Source: Coprobacillus cateniformis (GTDB lineage Bacteria > Bacillota_I > Bacilli_A > Erysipelotrichales > Coprobacillaceae). From it: a stretch of 64,000 bases of DNA. The translations under genes and the position numbers were made by a program. Within the stretch, counting starts at the first letter, position 1. Every line of letters starts with the position of its first letter. Under the pieces are notes generated by a model that saw only the letters and a list, made by a program, of their open reading frames with translations, did no database searches and was not told the origin of the DNA. Below, piece after piece: positions 7,387 through 15,814 of this stretch. The stretch spans positions 2,998,041-3,062,040 of the forward strand of contig NZ_WSNW01000001.1 of NCBI RefSeq assembly GCF_009767585.1. Direction: 5' to 3'.

Positions 7387-8745
7387 ATGTTTCATTTTAA
7401 AATTGATTTATTAAAAGACAATATATTAAAGGCTTTATTGTTATTTGCTTTTCCAATTCTGATTGCTAATATTTTTCAACAACTCTACAACACAATGGAT
7501 ACGATGATTGTAGGGAATTTCTTAGGTGATACATCATTAGCAGCAATTAGTGCTTGTGGAGCTGTTTATGAATTGTTAATTGGATTTGCTTTGGGAGTCG
7601 GTAATGGACTCTCAATTGTTACAGCGAGAAATTATGGATCAAATGATGAGAATCAGATTAAGAAATCGGTAGCTGGATCAATTGTTATTGGTATTGGCTT
7701 GACATTATTAATTATGCTTATTTCTCTTTTGTTTCTATATCCTTTATTACAACTTTTACATACACCTATTCATATTATAGATGAGGCATATTCATATATA
7801 TTTGTAGTGACCATATTTGTAGGAGTTATGTTTGCTTATAATCTGTGTGCTGGATTGTTGCGTGCGATTGGGAATAGTGTTATGCCTTTGATTTTTTTGA
7901 TTATTTCATCACTCATTAATGTTGGACTAGATATTTTATTGATTACGCAATTTGCAATGGGAGTTCAAGGGGCAGCAGTTGCTACAGTGATTTCGCAAGC
8001 TATTTCAGTTATTCTTTGTATTTTTTATATATACAAAAAAACACCTATCTTGATTCCTTGTAGAGAACATTTTACTGTTGATAAGGGACTTTATAAAGAA
8101 TTATTAGGACAAGGATTTTCGATGGGCTTTATGATGTCAATTGTTTCAGCTGGGACTGTTATTTTACAAAGTGCTATTAATGATTTTGGTTATCTGATTA
8201 TTGCTGGTCATGGAACTGCGCGTAAACTCAATTCATTTTGTATGATGCCAGCTGGAACAATAGGACTGGCGTTATCTACTTTTGTTTCTCAGAACAAAGG
8301 TGCTAATCAGCAACAAAGAATTCGAGATGGGGTCAGATATGGGAATCTTATTGCTTGTGCATGGGGTGCTCTTATCACAGTGATTTTATTTTTTGGAGCT
8401 CCATTACTTGTTCAATTGATTTCTGGTTCTCGTGAACCTACTGTCATTGATAATGCTACTTTGTACTTACGAATAAATGCACCATTCTATGCTGTTTTGG
8501 GAATACTGTTAAATTTACGTAATTCTTTACAAGGATTAGGTATGAAAATTATCCCTCTAGTTTCAAGCGTTATTGAATGTTTAGGCAAAATTGTATTTGT
8601 TGCTTTATTTATACCTGTTCTCCATTATTTTGGTGTGATTATATGTGAACCAGTGATTTGGTGCTGCATGTGTCTACAACTCGCGTGGTCATTTTATCAT
8701 AATCCTTATATCAAAGGTGCTAAAAATAATCAAGAAACAGTTTGA
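7387..8745 (+). CDS. MATE-family multidrug efflux protein
   Basis: A 452-residue inner-membrane protein with about twelve membrane helices. The opening ILKALLLFAFPILIANIFQQLYNTMDTMIVG is the N-terminal signature of the MATE family (NorM/DinF type), antiporters that expel cationic drugs in exchange for sodium or protons. The second half repeats the pattern (KELLGQGFSMGFMMSIVSAG), as expected for the two six-helix bundles. The ATG at 7387 is chosen over an in-frame ATG-like start at 7345 because AGAGGGG precedes it closely and the family begins at this point. An inverted repeat lies about 60 bp upstream. Substrate cannot be told from sequence. Confidence 0.85.
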   Translation: MFHFKIDLLKDNILKALLLFAFPILIANIFQQLYNTMDTMIVGNFLGDTSLAAISACGAVYELLIGFALGVGNGLSIVTARNYGSNDENQIKKSVAGSIVIGIGLTLLIMLISLLFLYPLLQLLHTPIHIIDEAYSYIFVVTIFVGVMFAYNLCAGLLRAIGNSVMPLIFLIISSLINVGLDILLITQFAMGVQGAAVATVISQAISVILCIFYIYKKTPILIPCREHFTVDKGLYKELLGQGFSMGFMMSIVSAGTVILQSAINDFGYLIIAGHGTARKLNSFCMMPAGTIGLALSTFVSQNKGANQQQRIRDGVRYGNLIACAWGALITVILFFGAPLLVQLISGSREPTVIDNATLYLRINAPFYAVLGILLNLRNSLQGLGMKIIPLVSSVIECLGKIVFVALFIPVLHYFGVIICEPVIWCCMCLQLAWSFYHNPYIKGAKNNQETV

Positions 8746-8768
8746 AACCCAAGAGAGGAGACAAGGAT

Positions 8769-9866
8769 ATGTATTTTATATTTAGAATTCTACCCATCAT
8801 AATCATGATTCCTTTGGCTATATACTTTTATTTTTTCATAAAACGAATATGTCTCTGTATTTTTCAAAATATAAACAAATGGCATAAAATAATATGTGCA
8901 TTATTGGCGGTTGTCTTTGTTCTTCCAGCTTCTTCTTTCTTTAGTTTTTGGGCTGTCGTTGTTTTGCATCTCTTTGCATTTGCTATTATTATGGATTGCA
9001 TTTTTGTTATCTACAAAAAGTTTCATATGACAAATCAAATCTTTTTAAAGGTTTATCAAATAGGGGTTATACCTATATTGTGTTTATTTCTTATGTTAGG
9101 ATACGGGTATTGGAACATGAAAAATGTTTTGAAGATACATTATAGTGTTACAACTCACAAAACCATAACTCAAGACTATCGTATTGCCTTTCTTTCAGAT
9201 TTACATTTTGGTAATACAATGAATAAATCAGAACTAGAAAAATATTGTCAAGATATCTCTTTACAGAAACCTGATATTGTCATGTTAGGTGGTGATATTG
9301 TTGATGAACATACAACGTATCAAGAGATGAAAGAAGCATTTGAAGTATTGGGACAAATTGAAAATCAATATGGAATTTATTATGTTTATGGAAATCATGA
9401 TCAAGCTCTTTACTTGAATTCTCCTCATTTTACACCTTCTCAGCTTAAAAAGAGTATTGAAGAGCATCACATTTCTATTCTTTTGGATTCCCAAGTCAAT
9501 ATACAAGATGAAATGACTATCATTGGTCGTCAAGATCGTTCTTTAGGTGAGCGTGAAGACACTCAGCAGTTGATAAAGAATGTTAATCACGAAAATTTTA
9601 TTTTAATGTTGGATCATCAGCCAGTAGACCTTCAAAAGAATAATGAACTGCATGTTGATTTACAATTATCAGGTCATACTCATGGCGGACAGATGTTTCC
9701 TGTGGGCCTTATCACTTCTGTTTTGGGGTTTGGTGAAATGAATTACGGTTACCAAGCAATGAGTGATATGACAGTTATTGTGTCTTCGGGTATAGCAGGC
9801 TGGGGATATCCACTAAGAACTGGCTCTCATAGCGAATATGTTATAGTAGATATTGTTAAAGAATAA
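8769..9866 (+). CDS. Membrane-anchored metallophosphoesterase (YkuE/YaeI-like)
   Basis: A 365-residue protein. The first 130 residues contain about four membrane segments; the rest is a calcineurin-type metallophosphoesterase. The metal-ligand motifs are all present in order: SDLHFG, GGDIVDE, YGNHDQ and SGHTHGGQ. Similar proteins act at the outer face of the membrane or on membrane lipids, for example UDP-sugar lipid precursors; the precise substrate is not evident. Start ATG 8769 has AGAGAGGAG 8 bp before it; an earlier in-frame ATG at 8742 overlaps the MATE stop codon and has no site. The 23-bp spacing to the MATE gene suggests joint transcription. Confidence 0.85.
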   Translation: MYFIFRILPIIIMIPLAIYFYFFIKRICLCIFQNINKWHKIICALLAVVFVLPASSFFSFWAVVVLHLFAFAIIMDCIFVIYKKFHMTNQIFLKVYQIGVIPILCLFLMLGYGYWNMKNVLKIHYSVTTHKTITQDYRIAFLSDLHFGNTMNKSELEKYCQDISLQKPDIVMLGGDIVDEHTTYQEMKEAFEVLGQIENQYGIYYVYGNHDQALYLNSPHFTPSQLKKSIEEHHISILLDSQVNIQDEMTIIGRQDRSLGEREDTQQLIKNVNHENFILMLDHQPVDLQKNNELHVDLQLSGHTHGGQMFPVGLITSVLGFGEMNYGYQAMSDMTVIVSSGIAGWGYPLRTGSHSEYVIVDIVKE

Positions 9867-9897
9867 ATGTATCTGAATGTTTTCAGATACATTTTTA
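9867..9897 (+). terminator. Terminator between convergent genes
   Basis: ATGTATCTGAA (9867-9877) pairs with TTCAGATACAT (9882-9892), followed by TTTTT. It ends the phosphoesterase transcript; on the other strand it lies just after the YtaF-like gene, with a weaker T run. Confidence 0.85.
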
Positions 9898-10437
9898 AAT
9901 ACACAATTCATAGAATCCCAATAGAAATATTAATAAACCAGAAACTGGTGAAGCATAAGAAGAAATATATTTGGAAAAATAAGTTTTACCAAGCCATTGA
10001 GATATGAGTATAAAAACAAAAGATGCACACAGTGTTGCTAAACAGGTGTAAAAGCATGGTAAGCCTGTGATGCTTGCACCAATACCCAAGCCTATGTTGT
10101 TTAATGATAATGCAAAACCAAGTAAGAAAGTCTCTTTTAGTGTGATTTTCTTATGAGATTGAAATTGTTTTATATCCTGCTGTTTTTGTAAGATCATACT
10201 GATACCTATAACGATGAGGATTAATGATCCAATATGGTTTGCTGTGTTTATAGATAAGAACCGTGTTAATAAACTTCCTAGCATCATAGAAAAGTAAGTA
10301 CCTATTGTTGACATAAAGGCAATTAATAAATTACTATTGATATCAATAATGGTTTTTTTGAGACTATACGATAAACCAATAACGAGACAATCAATATTGG
10401 CTGATAGTGCAAAAAGAATGACAGAGAGTATATGCAT
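9895..10437 (-). CDS. MntP-family membrane protein, sporulation YtaF-like
   Basis: A 180-residue membrane protein with six predicted helices arranged as two three-helix repeats, each starting with an acidic/polar motif: FALSANIDCLVIGLSYSLK near the start and GFALSLNNIGLGIGASITG in the second half. This is the layout of the MntP/LysE superfamily, and the 'GLSYSLKK' after the first motif is closer to YtaF, a sporulation membrane protein, than to manganese exporters. The second Asp of the family is replaced by Asn (SLNN), so metal export is uncertain. AAGGAGG lies 4-5 bp before the ATG at 10437. No co-directional neighbour within 150 bp. Confidence 0.7.
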   Translation of the reverse strand: MHILSVILFALSANIDCLVIGLSYSLKKTIIDINSNLLIAFMSTIGTYFSMMLGSLLTRFLSINTANHIGSLILIVIGISMILQKQQDIKQFQSHKKITLKETFLLGFALSLNNIGLGIGASITGLPCFYTCLATLCASFVFILISQWLGKTYFSKYISSYASPVSGLLIFLLGFYELCI

Positions 10438-10540
10438 AATGAACCTCCTTATTTATACTATGTCAAAAATATAAAATGGACATAAATATATGATAAAATC
10501 ATGAGGAATTATTATATTTAAAAAAACCTAAATATAATAA

Positions 10541-10577
10541 AAACTGCTAAACAAATTATTTGTAAATTAGCAGTTTT
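10541..10577 (-). terminator. Terminator of the lysine-rich membrane protein gene
   Basis: AAACTGCTAA (10541-10550) pairs perfectly with TTAGCAGTTT (10567-10576). Read on the minus strand a T-rich run follows (positions below 10541). Confidence 0.8.
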
Positions 10578-10592
10578 ATAAGAATCATAGGA

Positions 10593-11258
10593 TTAATCTG
10601 TAAGTGCATCTCTGTTATCTTCGGGTGTTTCTTGAGGAGTTGTCTCTGGCGTTTCAGTTGGTTGATTCTCTTGTGGTGGCTTTTGTTCTTCAGGGTCTTG
10701 AGGAGTGTCTTGAACTGGAGGATCTTGAGTGGGTGTTTTTTCTTGGTCTTGTAACTGATTTTGGAGATTATTAATTTGATCTTGCTGTTTTAAATAATAC
10801 TGATAAGCGACATATCCACCAACACAAATACCTGCAATAATACATAAACTGATAAAAAAGAGAATAAGTGTTGAAAACCATGAGCGATGCTTTTTTTCTT
10901 TAATAACTTTTGTTTTGTTTTTGGTTTTTTTCTTGGTTTTCTTCTTAACCTTTTGCCTTGGCTTTTTACTGTAAGAACGATTTCTTGGTTGTTCTTCCTT
11001 ACTGGTTTCTATAAGTTTTGTCTGTTGAGGTTTTGTTTTTTTGTGAATCATTGTGGGAATAGGTTCTTCTCTTGTTTCTTTCATTGAATACTGAGGGGAA
11101 AAAGAATCTTTAGGTATTTTTGAAATTGTTTCTTTTTTATCAATAATCTTTTTTTCTTCTGAGTGTTTATAGTTTTCATATTGATCTATTTGTGAAAGTG
11201 ATTGTTGTGTTTGGACAGTCTCTTTTTCATCGTCAAATACAAATCTTTTTTGAGCCAT
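10593..11258 (-). CDS. Single-pass membrane protein with Lys-rich linker and Pro/Glu-rich tail, unknown
   Basis: A 221-residue protein I do not recognise. Residues 1-90 are charged and polar; about 95-122 are extremely basic (KKPRQKVKKKTKKKTKNK and more); about 125-150 form one hydrophobic membrane helix (STLILFFISLCIIAGICVGGYVAY); then a short coiled segment rich in Q and N, and a tail of about 60 residues of PP, QE and TPE repeats. The positive-inside rule places the long N-terminal part in the cytoplasm and the Pro-rich tail outside, where it may span the cell wall. This layout is seen in many cell-envelope anchoring or LytR/division-associated proteins, but nothing here fixes a function. 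ATG 11258 has AGAGGTGAT upstream. It has its own terminator. Confidence 0.7.
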   Translation of the reverse strand: MAQKRFVFDDEKETVQTQQSLSQIDQYENYKHSEEKKIIDKKETISKIPKDSFSPQYSMKETREEPIPTMIHKKTKPQQTKLIETSKEEQPRNRSYSKKPRQKVKKKTKKKTKNKTKVIKEKKHRSWFSTLILFFISLCIIAGICVGGYVAYQYYLKQQDQINNLQNQLQDQEKTPTQDPPVQDTPQDPEEQKPPQENQPTETPETTPQETPEDNRDALTD

Positions 11259-11325
11259 TTTTTTATCACCTCTATGATAGTATTGACTTATAGTATGTCC
11301 TAAATATTAACTCTTATAAAATTCA

Positions 11326-11384
11326 TTGACAAGATATTGACTATTTTATATATAAGTATTAGAATGTATTTAGTAATACTAAAT
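11326..11384 (+). promoter_or_regulatory. Promoter and palindromic operator of the PadR operon
   Basis: TTGACA (11326-11331) and TATATA (11349-11354) are 17 bp apart. Just downstream is a perfect palindrome ATTTAGTAATACTAAAT (11368-11384, arms of 8 around a central A), which lies at about +8 to +24 of the transcript. A PadR dimer bound there would block transcription, so autorepression by the first gene is likely. AGTATT at 11355-11360 and AATACT at 11375-11380 form a second, nested inverted pair. Confidence 0.75.
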
Positions 11385-11401
11385 AGAATTGAGATGAAAG
11401 A

Positions 11402-11737
11402 ATGAATCCAAAATATGAAAGACAATTAAAAAAAGGAGTTTTAGAGATATTGGTCTTAAAATTATTATCACAGAAAAAGATGTATGGTTATCAATTGATT
11501 ATCGAAATGAAACAATTGAGTCATGAAATGTTTACATTAAGGGAAGGGACGCTCTATCCTATTCTCTATCGATTGGAAGATGATGGTTTGGTTGTAAGTC
11601 AATGGAGTGAGCCACAAGGTAAGGAAATTTCAAGAAAATATTATTTAATAACTGATGCAGGTCAAGAAGCATTGGCAGAATTGCGGATATTATGGTCTGA
11701 ATTTTCAAAGACAGTTACAGATATAATGGGGGAATGA
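11402..11737 (+). CDS. PadR-family transcriptional repressor
   Basis: A 111-residue winged-helix regulator of the short PadR (PadR-s2) group: LKKGVLEILVLKLLSQKKMYGYQLI, then LREGTLYPILYRLEDDGLV, then the GKEISRKYYLIT wing. Such proteins lack an own sensor domain and usually repress a neighbouring membrane-protein operon, often with HAAS-domain partners, as is the case here. The start ATG 11402 is 17 bp after the palindromic operator; its ribosome binding site is weak (GAGATGAAAG). The next gene begins right after its stop, so the cluster 11402-13488 is one operon. Confidence 0.9.
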   Translation: MNPKYERQLKKGVLEILVLKLLSQKKMYGYQLIIEMKQLSHEMFTLREGTLYPILYRLEDDGLVVSQWSEPQGKEISRKYYLITDAGQEALAELRILWSEFSKTVTDIMGE

Positions 11738-11742
11738 TTAAG

Positions 11743-12384
11743 ATGAATAAAGAAAGATATATGTCTGTTTTTAAAAAGAGTCTTGGTTGTAATAAGGAGA
11801 AAAAGAATTTAATTTGTGAGGAATTAGATGCAGATATTCAAGAAGCAATGAAAAATGGTGAGAGTTGGTCAGATATTCAAGAAAGATTAGGTGAACCCCA
11901 TGTTTTAGCTAATGAATTTAATGAGAATTTAGGTGTTAAAAATAGTTCTCCGAAAAAGAAGGTATGGATTTATATTGGTATTGTTGTTATTGGGTTGTTA
12001 TTAGCAGGGTTCTTTTATATAAACTCATTAATACCACAAGTCAGTAATATAGGTGCATCTGGTTATTTTCAGCAGAGTGAAGTTGAAAAACAATCTTTAG
12101 ATATTGTAGTCAATCTTAGTCAAAGAAACTACCAAGCCATTCATGATATATCTAATCAAGAGTTACAGGGGGCATTGTCACAGGAGCGCTTGGAAACAGC
12201 GGTGAATGGGCTAGGCGATATTGGCGAATTTGAAAAGATTACAAGTCAAAATTATGCTGAAGTGACTCAAAAAGGAGAAGTCAATGTAGTAGGAGAACTA
12301 GTTGCTTTATATGATCAAAGAAGTGTAACATATACTATTTCTTTTGATAAAGATATGAAACTTTCAGGATTGTATATGAAATAA
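11743..12384 (+). CDS. HAAS-domain membrane protein, PadR partner
   Basis: About 213 residues. Residues 1-60 form a HAAS/DUF1700-type helical domain (EELDADIQEAMKNGESWSDIQERLGEPHVLANEF), one membrane helix follows (VWIYIGIVVIGLLLAGFFYI), and the outer part resembles a DUF3887-like small fold (YQAIHDISNQELQGALS...GEFEKITSQNYAEV). HAAS proteins are usually encoded next to PadR repressors and may act as membrane-linked anti-regulators. I prefer ATG 11743, about 10 bp after GGGGG (11728-11732), over ATG 11734, which overlaps the padR stop. Function beyond that is not known. Confidence 0.75.
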   Translation: MNKERYMSVFKKSLGCNKEKKNLICEELDADIQEAMKNGESWSDIQERLGEPHVLANEFNENLGVKNSSPKKKVWIYIGIVVIGLLLAGFFYINSLIPQVSNIGASGYFQQSEVEKQSLDIVVNLSQRNYQAIHDISNQELQGALSQERLETAVNGLGDIGEFEKITSQNYAEVTQKGEVNVVGELVALYDQRSVTYTISFDKDMKLSGLYMK

Positions 12385-12397
12385 GGAGAGTGATGAT

Positions 12398-12748
12398 ATG
12401 CAGTATCTGATTATTGATATCCTTTATTTGGTTTTGATATGGGGAATTTATAAAATACGTCATTCTTCAAATCAAATGATAAGAATGCTGGATAACGGAT
12501 ATGCTTTCTATGAAAGTTTGCCGAAAAGTCAAAAAGAATTTTATTGGAAAAAAGATACACAATTACTGATGGGATTTATGTTGGGCATAGGCATATGTAT
12601 AAATATTATGTTTTACCAAATTGAACTCGGTGCTTCATTGCTTATTATCATAGGAATATTTTTATTGGGCATTGTGATATCTACGGGGATATATACATAT
12701 TTATATTTCCGTTTAAAAAGAAAATATATAAAGAATAAGGGTGATTAA
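12398..12748 (+). CDS. Small three-helix membrane protein, unknown
   Basis: A 116-residue protein with membrane segments at about 3-18, 55-73 and 80-103 and a basic C-terminus (RLKRKYIKNKGD). A polar stretch between the first two helices (DNGYAFYESLPKSQKEFYWKKD) is the only soluble part. I do not recognise a family. AAGGAGAG precedes ATG 12398; it is 13 bp after the HAAS gene and 2 bp before the next one, so it is part of the PadR operon and probably works with its products at the membrane. Confidence 0.7.
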   Translation: MQYLIIDILYLVLIWGIYKIRHSSNQMIRMLDNGYAFYESLPKSQKEFYWKKDTQLLMGFMLGIGICINIMFYQIELGASLLIIIGIFLLGIVISTGIYTYLYFRLKRKYIKNKGD

Positions 12749-12750
12749 AA

Positions 12751-13488
12751 ATGATTATTTGGATTATGATTGTAATTTTTGGAGTTTTGTCAATTGTTTT
12801 CTTCATGGGGAAAGGTGCTTTCTTGATTGCGGGCTATAATACAGCAAAAGTTGAGGATAAGTTAAAATATGATGAAAAGAAACTTTGCAGAGTTATAGGT
12901 GTTGGTTGTCTTATAGTAACAATTTCCTTATTGTTGGCACAACTTTTTGAAGAGATGGCAGTTTATTTTTGTTCTATTGGTATATTGTTGGGAGTCATTG
13001 TTATGTTTGTTGGAACAAGCTTTTTCTGTAATAATAAAGGTGAGAAAAATAATGATAAAACAGGTAAAAAAGGTATCTTGAAAAGCAAAGGATTTTGGAG
13101 TGGACTGTTTACAGTTGGTGTGTGTCTTTTTGTAGGAGTGACTTTGTTTACAGGTCATGTAAAAGTTGAATTTTATGATCAGTATTTAAGTGTAGGGTCT
13201 GATTCATGGGCAACAAAAACTATTGAAGTTGATTATGAAAATATTGGGAATATTGAGTATGTTTCAGATATTGAGTTAGGCAAGAGAACATTTGGTGTAG
13301 GAAGTGCAGTTTTAAATGCTGGGCATTTTAAAAATAAGACTTATGGAGATTACAATTTATATGCTTATACAAGTTGTAAAGAATATATTGTTTTGCATAC
13401 TGAATCTGGCATTGTTGTATTTAATGATAAAGATGAAGCAAAAACCAAAAGTTTATATCAACAAATTGAAGATAAATTAAAAAAATAG
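12751..13488 (+). CDS. DUF3784 membrane protein with C-terminal PH-like domain
   Basis: A 245-residue protein. The N-terminal 95 residues match DUF3784: GKGAFLIAGYNTAKVEDKLKYDEKKLCRVIG between membrane helices. A further helix at about 115-132 is followed by an outer domain (VKVEFYDQYLSVGSDSWATKTIEVDYENIGNIEYV...GIVVFN) with the strand pattern of a bacterial PH-like domain. Such proteins are common in Firmicutes but have no assigned role. It starts 2 bp after the previous gene and ends at a strong hairpin terminator, so it closes the PadR operon. Confidence 0.75.
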   Translation: MIIWIMIVIFGVLSIVFFMGKGAFLIAGYNTAKVEDKLKYDEKKLCRVIGVGCLIVTISLLLAQLFEEMAVYFCSIGILLGVIVMFVGTSFFCNNKGEKNNDKTGKKGILKSKGFWSGLFTVGVCLFVGVTLFTGHVKVEFYDQYLSVGSDSWATKTIEVDYENIGNIEYVSDIELGKRTFGVGSAVLNAGHFKNKTYGDYNLYAYTSCKEYIVLHTESGIVVFNDKDEAKTKSLYQQIEDKLKK

Positions 13489-13516
13489 GGATACTCGATG
13501 TATCCCTGCTTTTTTA
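13488..13516. terminator. Bidirectional terminator between convergent genes
   Basis: GGGATAC (13488-13494), loop TCGAT, GTATCCC (13500-13506), with T runs on both sides when read from either strand. It serves the DUF3784 operon (+) and the 43-aa gene (-). Confidence 0.85.
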
Positions 13517-13521
13517 TTATA

Positions 13522-13653
13522 TTATTTTCTTCTGAAGAATGATAAGAAACGTGTGAAGTTTTCACAATAGTCATATCGTTCACTTTTAATCCATGCTGGA
13601 TAGATGTCTTCAGATGCATGTGAGATAAGATAATAGTCATAAGTGATATTCAT
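13522..13653 (-). CDS. 43-residue protein, unknown
   Basis: A short gene on the minus strand with a very good ribosome binding site (GGAGGG, 7 bp before ATG) and a terminator just after its stop. The product begins MNITYDYYLISHASEDIYPA and ends FTRFLSFFRRK. It is rich in aromatic residues, with a basic C-terminus and one cysteine; there is no signal peptide or membrane helix. I know no family for it. The combination of start, site and terminator makes it a real gene candidate rather than a chance frame. Its upstream region is shared with the divergently transcribed pucR-type gene. Confidence 0.6.
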   Translation of the reverse strand: MNITYDYYLISHASEDIYPAWIKSERYDYCENFTRFLSFFRRK

Positions 13654-13761
13654 TTTTGTTCCCTCCATTTTTATGATTTATTGTTCTCTTTTTAATACAA
13701 TTCTATTATATAATATATAAACAAGAATGAAAGAGACAGAAAATATAAAAAAACATTCTTT

Positions 13762-13793
13762 TTTTGTGCATTAAGCACAAAAGATGTTACAAT
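13762..13793 (+). promoter_or_regulatory. Promoter with inverted repeat before the PucR-type gene
   Basis: TTTTGTGC (13762-13769), ATTAA, GCACAAAA (13775-13782) is a perfect 8-bp inverted repeat. It overlaps the -35 region of a promoter whose -10 is TACAAT (13788-13793). Its position suggests an operator, perhaps for autoregulation by the downstream PucR-type protein. Confidence 0.55.
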
Positions 13794-13814
13794 GAAAGAA
13801 AAGAAGGTGAGAAC

Positions 13815-14987
13815 ATGGGATTTACAATTGAGGATGCATTGGTCCAAACACAAGATCAGTATTGTTTAACATTACTAGCTGGTAAAGCGGGTTGCAGCAA
13901 TGCGATTAGCTGGGTACACATGATAGAAGATACAACAATTATTCAACAGTTGTGGGGAAAAGAATTGGCAGTTACAACGGGATTGGGGTTTCAGACACAT
14001 GATGCTTTATTGGATTTTGTACAATGTCTTGTTAAATATCATAGTGTTGGATTGATTATAAATACAGGGAAATATATTTTTGATATTCCGGATGATATTT
14101 TGAGGTATTGTGACGAACAGGATTTTCCATTGTTGACAACACCATGGGAAGTGCATATGGCAGATTTAATTAAGGACTTTAGTATGCGATGTTTAAGCTC
14201 TGAGAAAGAAGATCGTCAGATTTCAAAATATTTTCAAGAAACTTTTATAAATCCACATTTGAGTGCAGAATATCGTCAGCAGCTTATGAGTACATTTGAT
14301 GTAGATGGCTATTTTCAGATTCTATTAATAGGGATAGAAGATTCAGACCGTTTTGATACCATTGCAAGAAGACGTATAGCATTTCAGTTGGAAATCTGTT
14401 TTGAAAAGATTGAGAGCCCTTATAGTTTCTTTTGGTTTGATGGTGCATTTGTTTTGGTTGTCAATAATTTAGAAGTTGATGTTTTAGAAGAGATTGTTGA
14501 TAAAATGTATAGAAGATCTAAAAAAAGAATGAAAGATATCATTATTCATATTGGTATCGGTACAAGAATGCTTGATTATAAAAATGTTATTTTAAGTTAT
14601 AAACGTGCCTATGCTGCTCAACAAATGGCACAACAGTTTGATTATCCATTAATGTCATTTGATGAAATGGGGGTTTATCAATTGTTGTTTTTAATTGAGG
14701 ATCATCAAGTTTTAGAAGATATGTATCATCAATTGTTAAATCCTTTACTAGCTTATGATTATCAGCATCATGGGGAATTGGAGAAAACGCTATATTACTA
14801 TCTCGTGTATGATGGAAGCCAGCAAGCTATGGCTAAACATCTTTACATGCATAGAAATACGATTAATTATCGGTTGACAAAAATCAAAGAATTGCTAAGT
14901 TGTGAACTTTCTACTTTTGAAGAGAAACTTCCCTACATGTTAGCTTTTTATATTAAAAAAATGATAAGCAATCAAAAAGCAGACTAG
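13815..14987 (+). CDS. PucR-family transcriptional regulator
   Basis: A 390-residue protein with the PucR plan: an N-terminal PucR/DUF-type ligand domain (FTIEDALVQTQDQYCLTLLAGKAGCSNAISWVHMIED), a central GGDEF-like/CdaR linker, and a C-terminal HTH_30 helix-turn-helix (YDGSQQAMAKHLYMHRNTINYRLTKIKELL). Members activate purine, amino-acid or polyamine catabolic genes in response to a small molecule. Start ATG 13815 has AAGGTGA 4-5 bp upstream; the frame stays open upstream to 13764 but that part covers the promoter. No obvious catabolic target lies next to it; the only neighbour is a convergent hydrolase gene. Its target and ligand are therefore unknown. Confidence 0.85.
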   Translation: MGFTIEDALVQTQDQYCLTLLAGKAGCSNAISWVHMIEDTTIIQQLWGKELAVTTGLGFQTHDALLDFVQCLVKYHSVGLIINTGKYIFDIPDDILRYCDEQDFPLLTTPWEVHMADLIKDFSMRCLSSEKEDRQISKYFQETFINPHLSAEYRQQLMSTFDVDGYFQILLIGIEDSDRFDTIARRRIAFQLEICFEKIESPYSFFWFDGAFVLVVNNLEVDVLEEIVDKMYRRSKKRMKDIIIHIGIGTRMLDYKNVILSYKRAYAAQQMAQQFDYPLMSFDEMGVYQLLFLIEDHQVLEDMYHQLLNPLLAYDYQHHGELEKTLYYYLVYDGSQQAMAKHLYMHRNTINYRLTKIKELLSCELSTFEEKLPYMLAFYIKKMISNQKAD

Positions 14988-15000
14988 GTTGTCTGCTTTT
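14975..15000. terminator. Bidirectional terminator spanning both stop codons
   Basis: AAAAGCAGAC (14975-14984), loop TAGGTT, GTCTGCTTTT (14991-15000). The two convergent genes overlap by 4 bp inside this hairpin, so it ends both transcripts. Confidence 0.8.
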
Positions 15001-15814
15001 CATTATTATCATCTAAAAAATGAATTAATAAATTGTTGAATTCCTCTAAATTATCATAGAAAGCACCATGACCAGCATCTTTTAATGGAAACAATTGGGA
15101 AGATGAGATATTTTGATGCATGATCTCAGCCATTTCAAAACGACAAATTTGGTCTTTTGTGCCATGAAAAATAGCTGTAGGAACTTGAATGGATTGGAGG
15201 TCACAAAACACATTTTCATCACGTAAAGAAAATAAAGTTTGCATCTGACCAAGACCAGAAGCATCATCACTGATACCTTGCAGCCAATTCATAAATGGAT
15301 GAGAATGTTTTTTTGCAAAGAAAATACTCCCAAAATATTGATTAAGCTTTGGTCGGTCATGATAACCCAGTTGAATAAGCTTATCTGTATCTTGTACAGA
15401 TTGGCCATAAGGATTTTGGGGTGATTGACAATAAGTTGGAACAGCAGCATCTAATAAACAGAGTTTAGAGACACCATATCCCTGATAAAGACACATATAA
15501 CGTGTAACAATCGCTCCACCCATTGAAAACCCTAACAAAGCAAAGTTGTAAAGATTCATTTGATGAATAATAGAAAATAAATCTGTTGCCAATTGATTAT
15601 AATCATATCCACAGGTTGATTCATCAGATTGCCCAAATCCACGAATATCCATTGTCACAATACGGTAATCATATTGTAATAAGGTGGGAATTTGATATTC
15701 AAACATTTTGTGAGATAATGGCCAGCCATGCACAAGAATAATTGTCCTTGAGCCATGAGGGTTATAATCATAAACAGCTAATTTTGTACAGTCATTAGAT
15801 TGAATATAAAACAT
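14984..15814 (-). CDS. Alpha/beta-hydrolase (peroxidase/esterase type)
   Basis: A 276-residue soluble hydrolase. The oxyanion region is HGWPLSHKMFEYQ, the nucleophile elbow is GFSMGG (serine), the acid is probably in HGTKDQICRFE, and the histidine is in DAGHGAFYDN, so the triad is complete. The sequence is of the non-heme chloroperoxidase/arylesterase branch. Substrate unknown. Start ATG 15814 has AAAGGAGT 5-6 bp upstream; the frame is open to 15856 without a site. The gene converges on the PucR-type regulator and ends inside a shared terminator. Nothing nearby indicates a pathway. Confidence 0.85.
   Translation of the reverse strand: MFYIQSNDCTKLAVYDYNPHGSRTIILVHGWPLSHKMFEYQIPTLLQYDYRIVTMDIRGFGQSDESTCGYDYNQLATDLFSIIHQMNLYNFALLGFSMGGAIVTRYMCLYQGYGVSKLCLLDAAVPTYCQSPQNPYGQSVQDTDKLIQLGYHDRPKLNQYFGSIFFAKKHSHPFMNWLQGISDDASGLGQMQTLFSLRDENVFCDLQSIQVPTAIFHGTKDQICRFEMAEIMHQNISSSQLFPLKDAGHGAFYDNLEEFNNLLIHFLDDNNEKQTT

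Noticed and set aside
13458..13640. 60-codon minus-strand frame overlapping the 43-aa gene
   Set aside because: It is in another frame, lacks a ribosome binding site and runs through the terminator hairpin; the 13522-13653 frame explains the region better.
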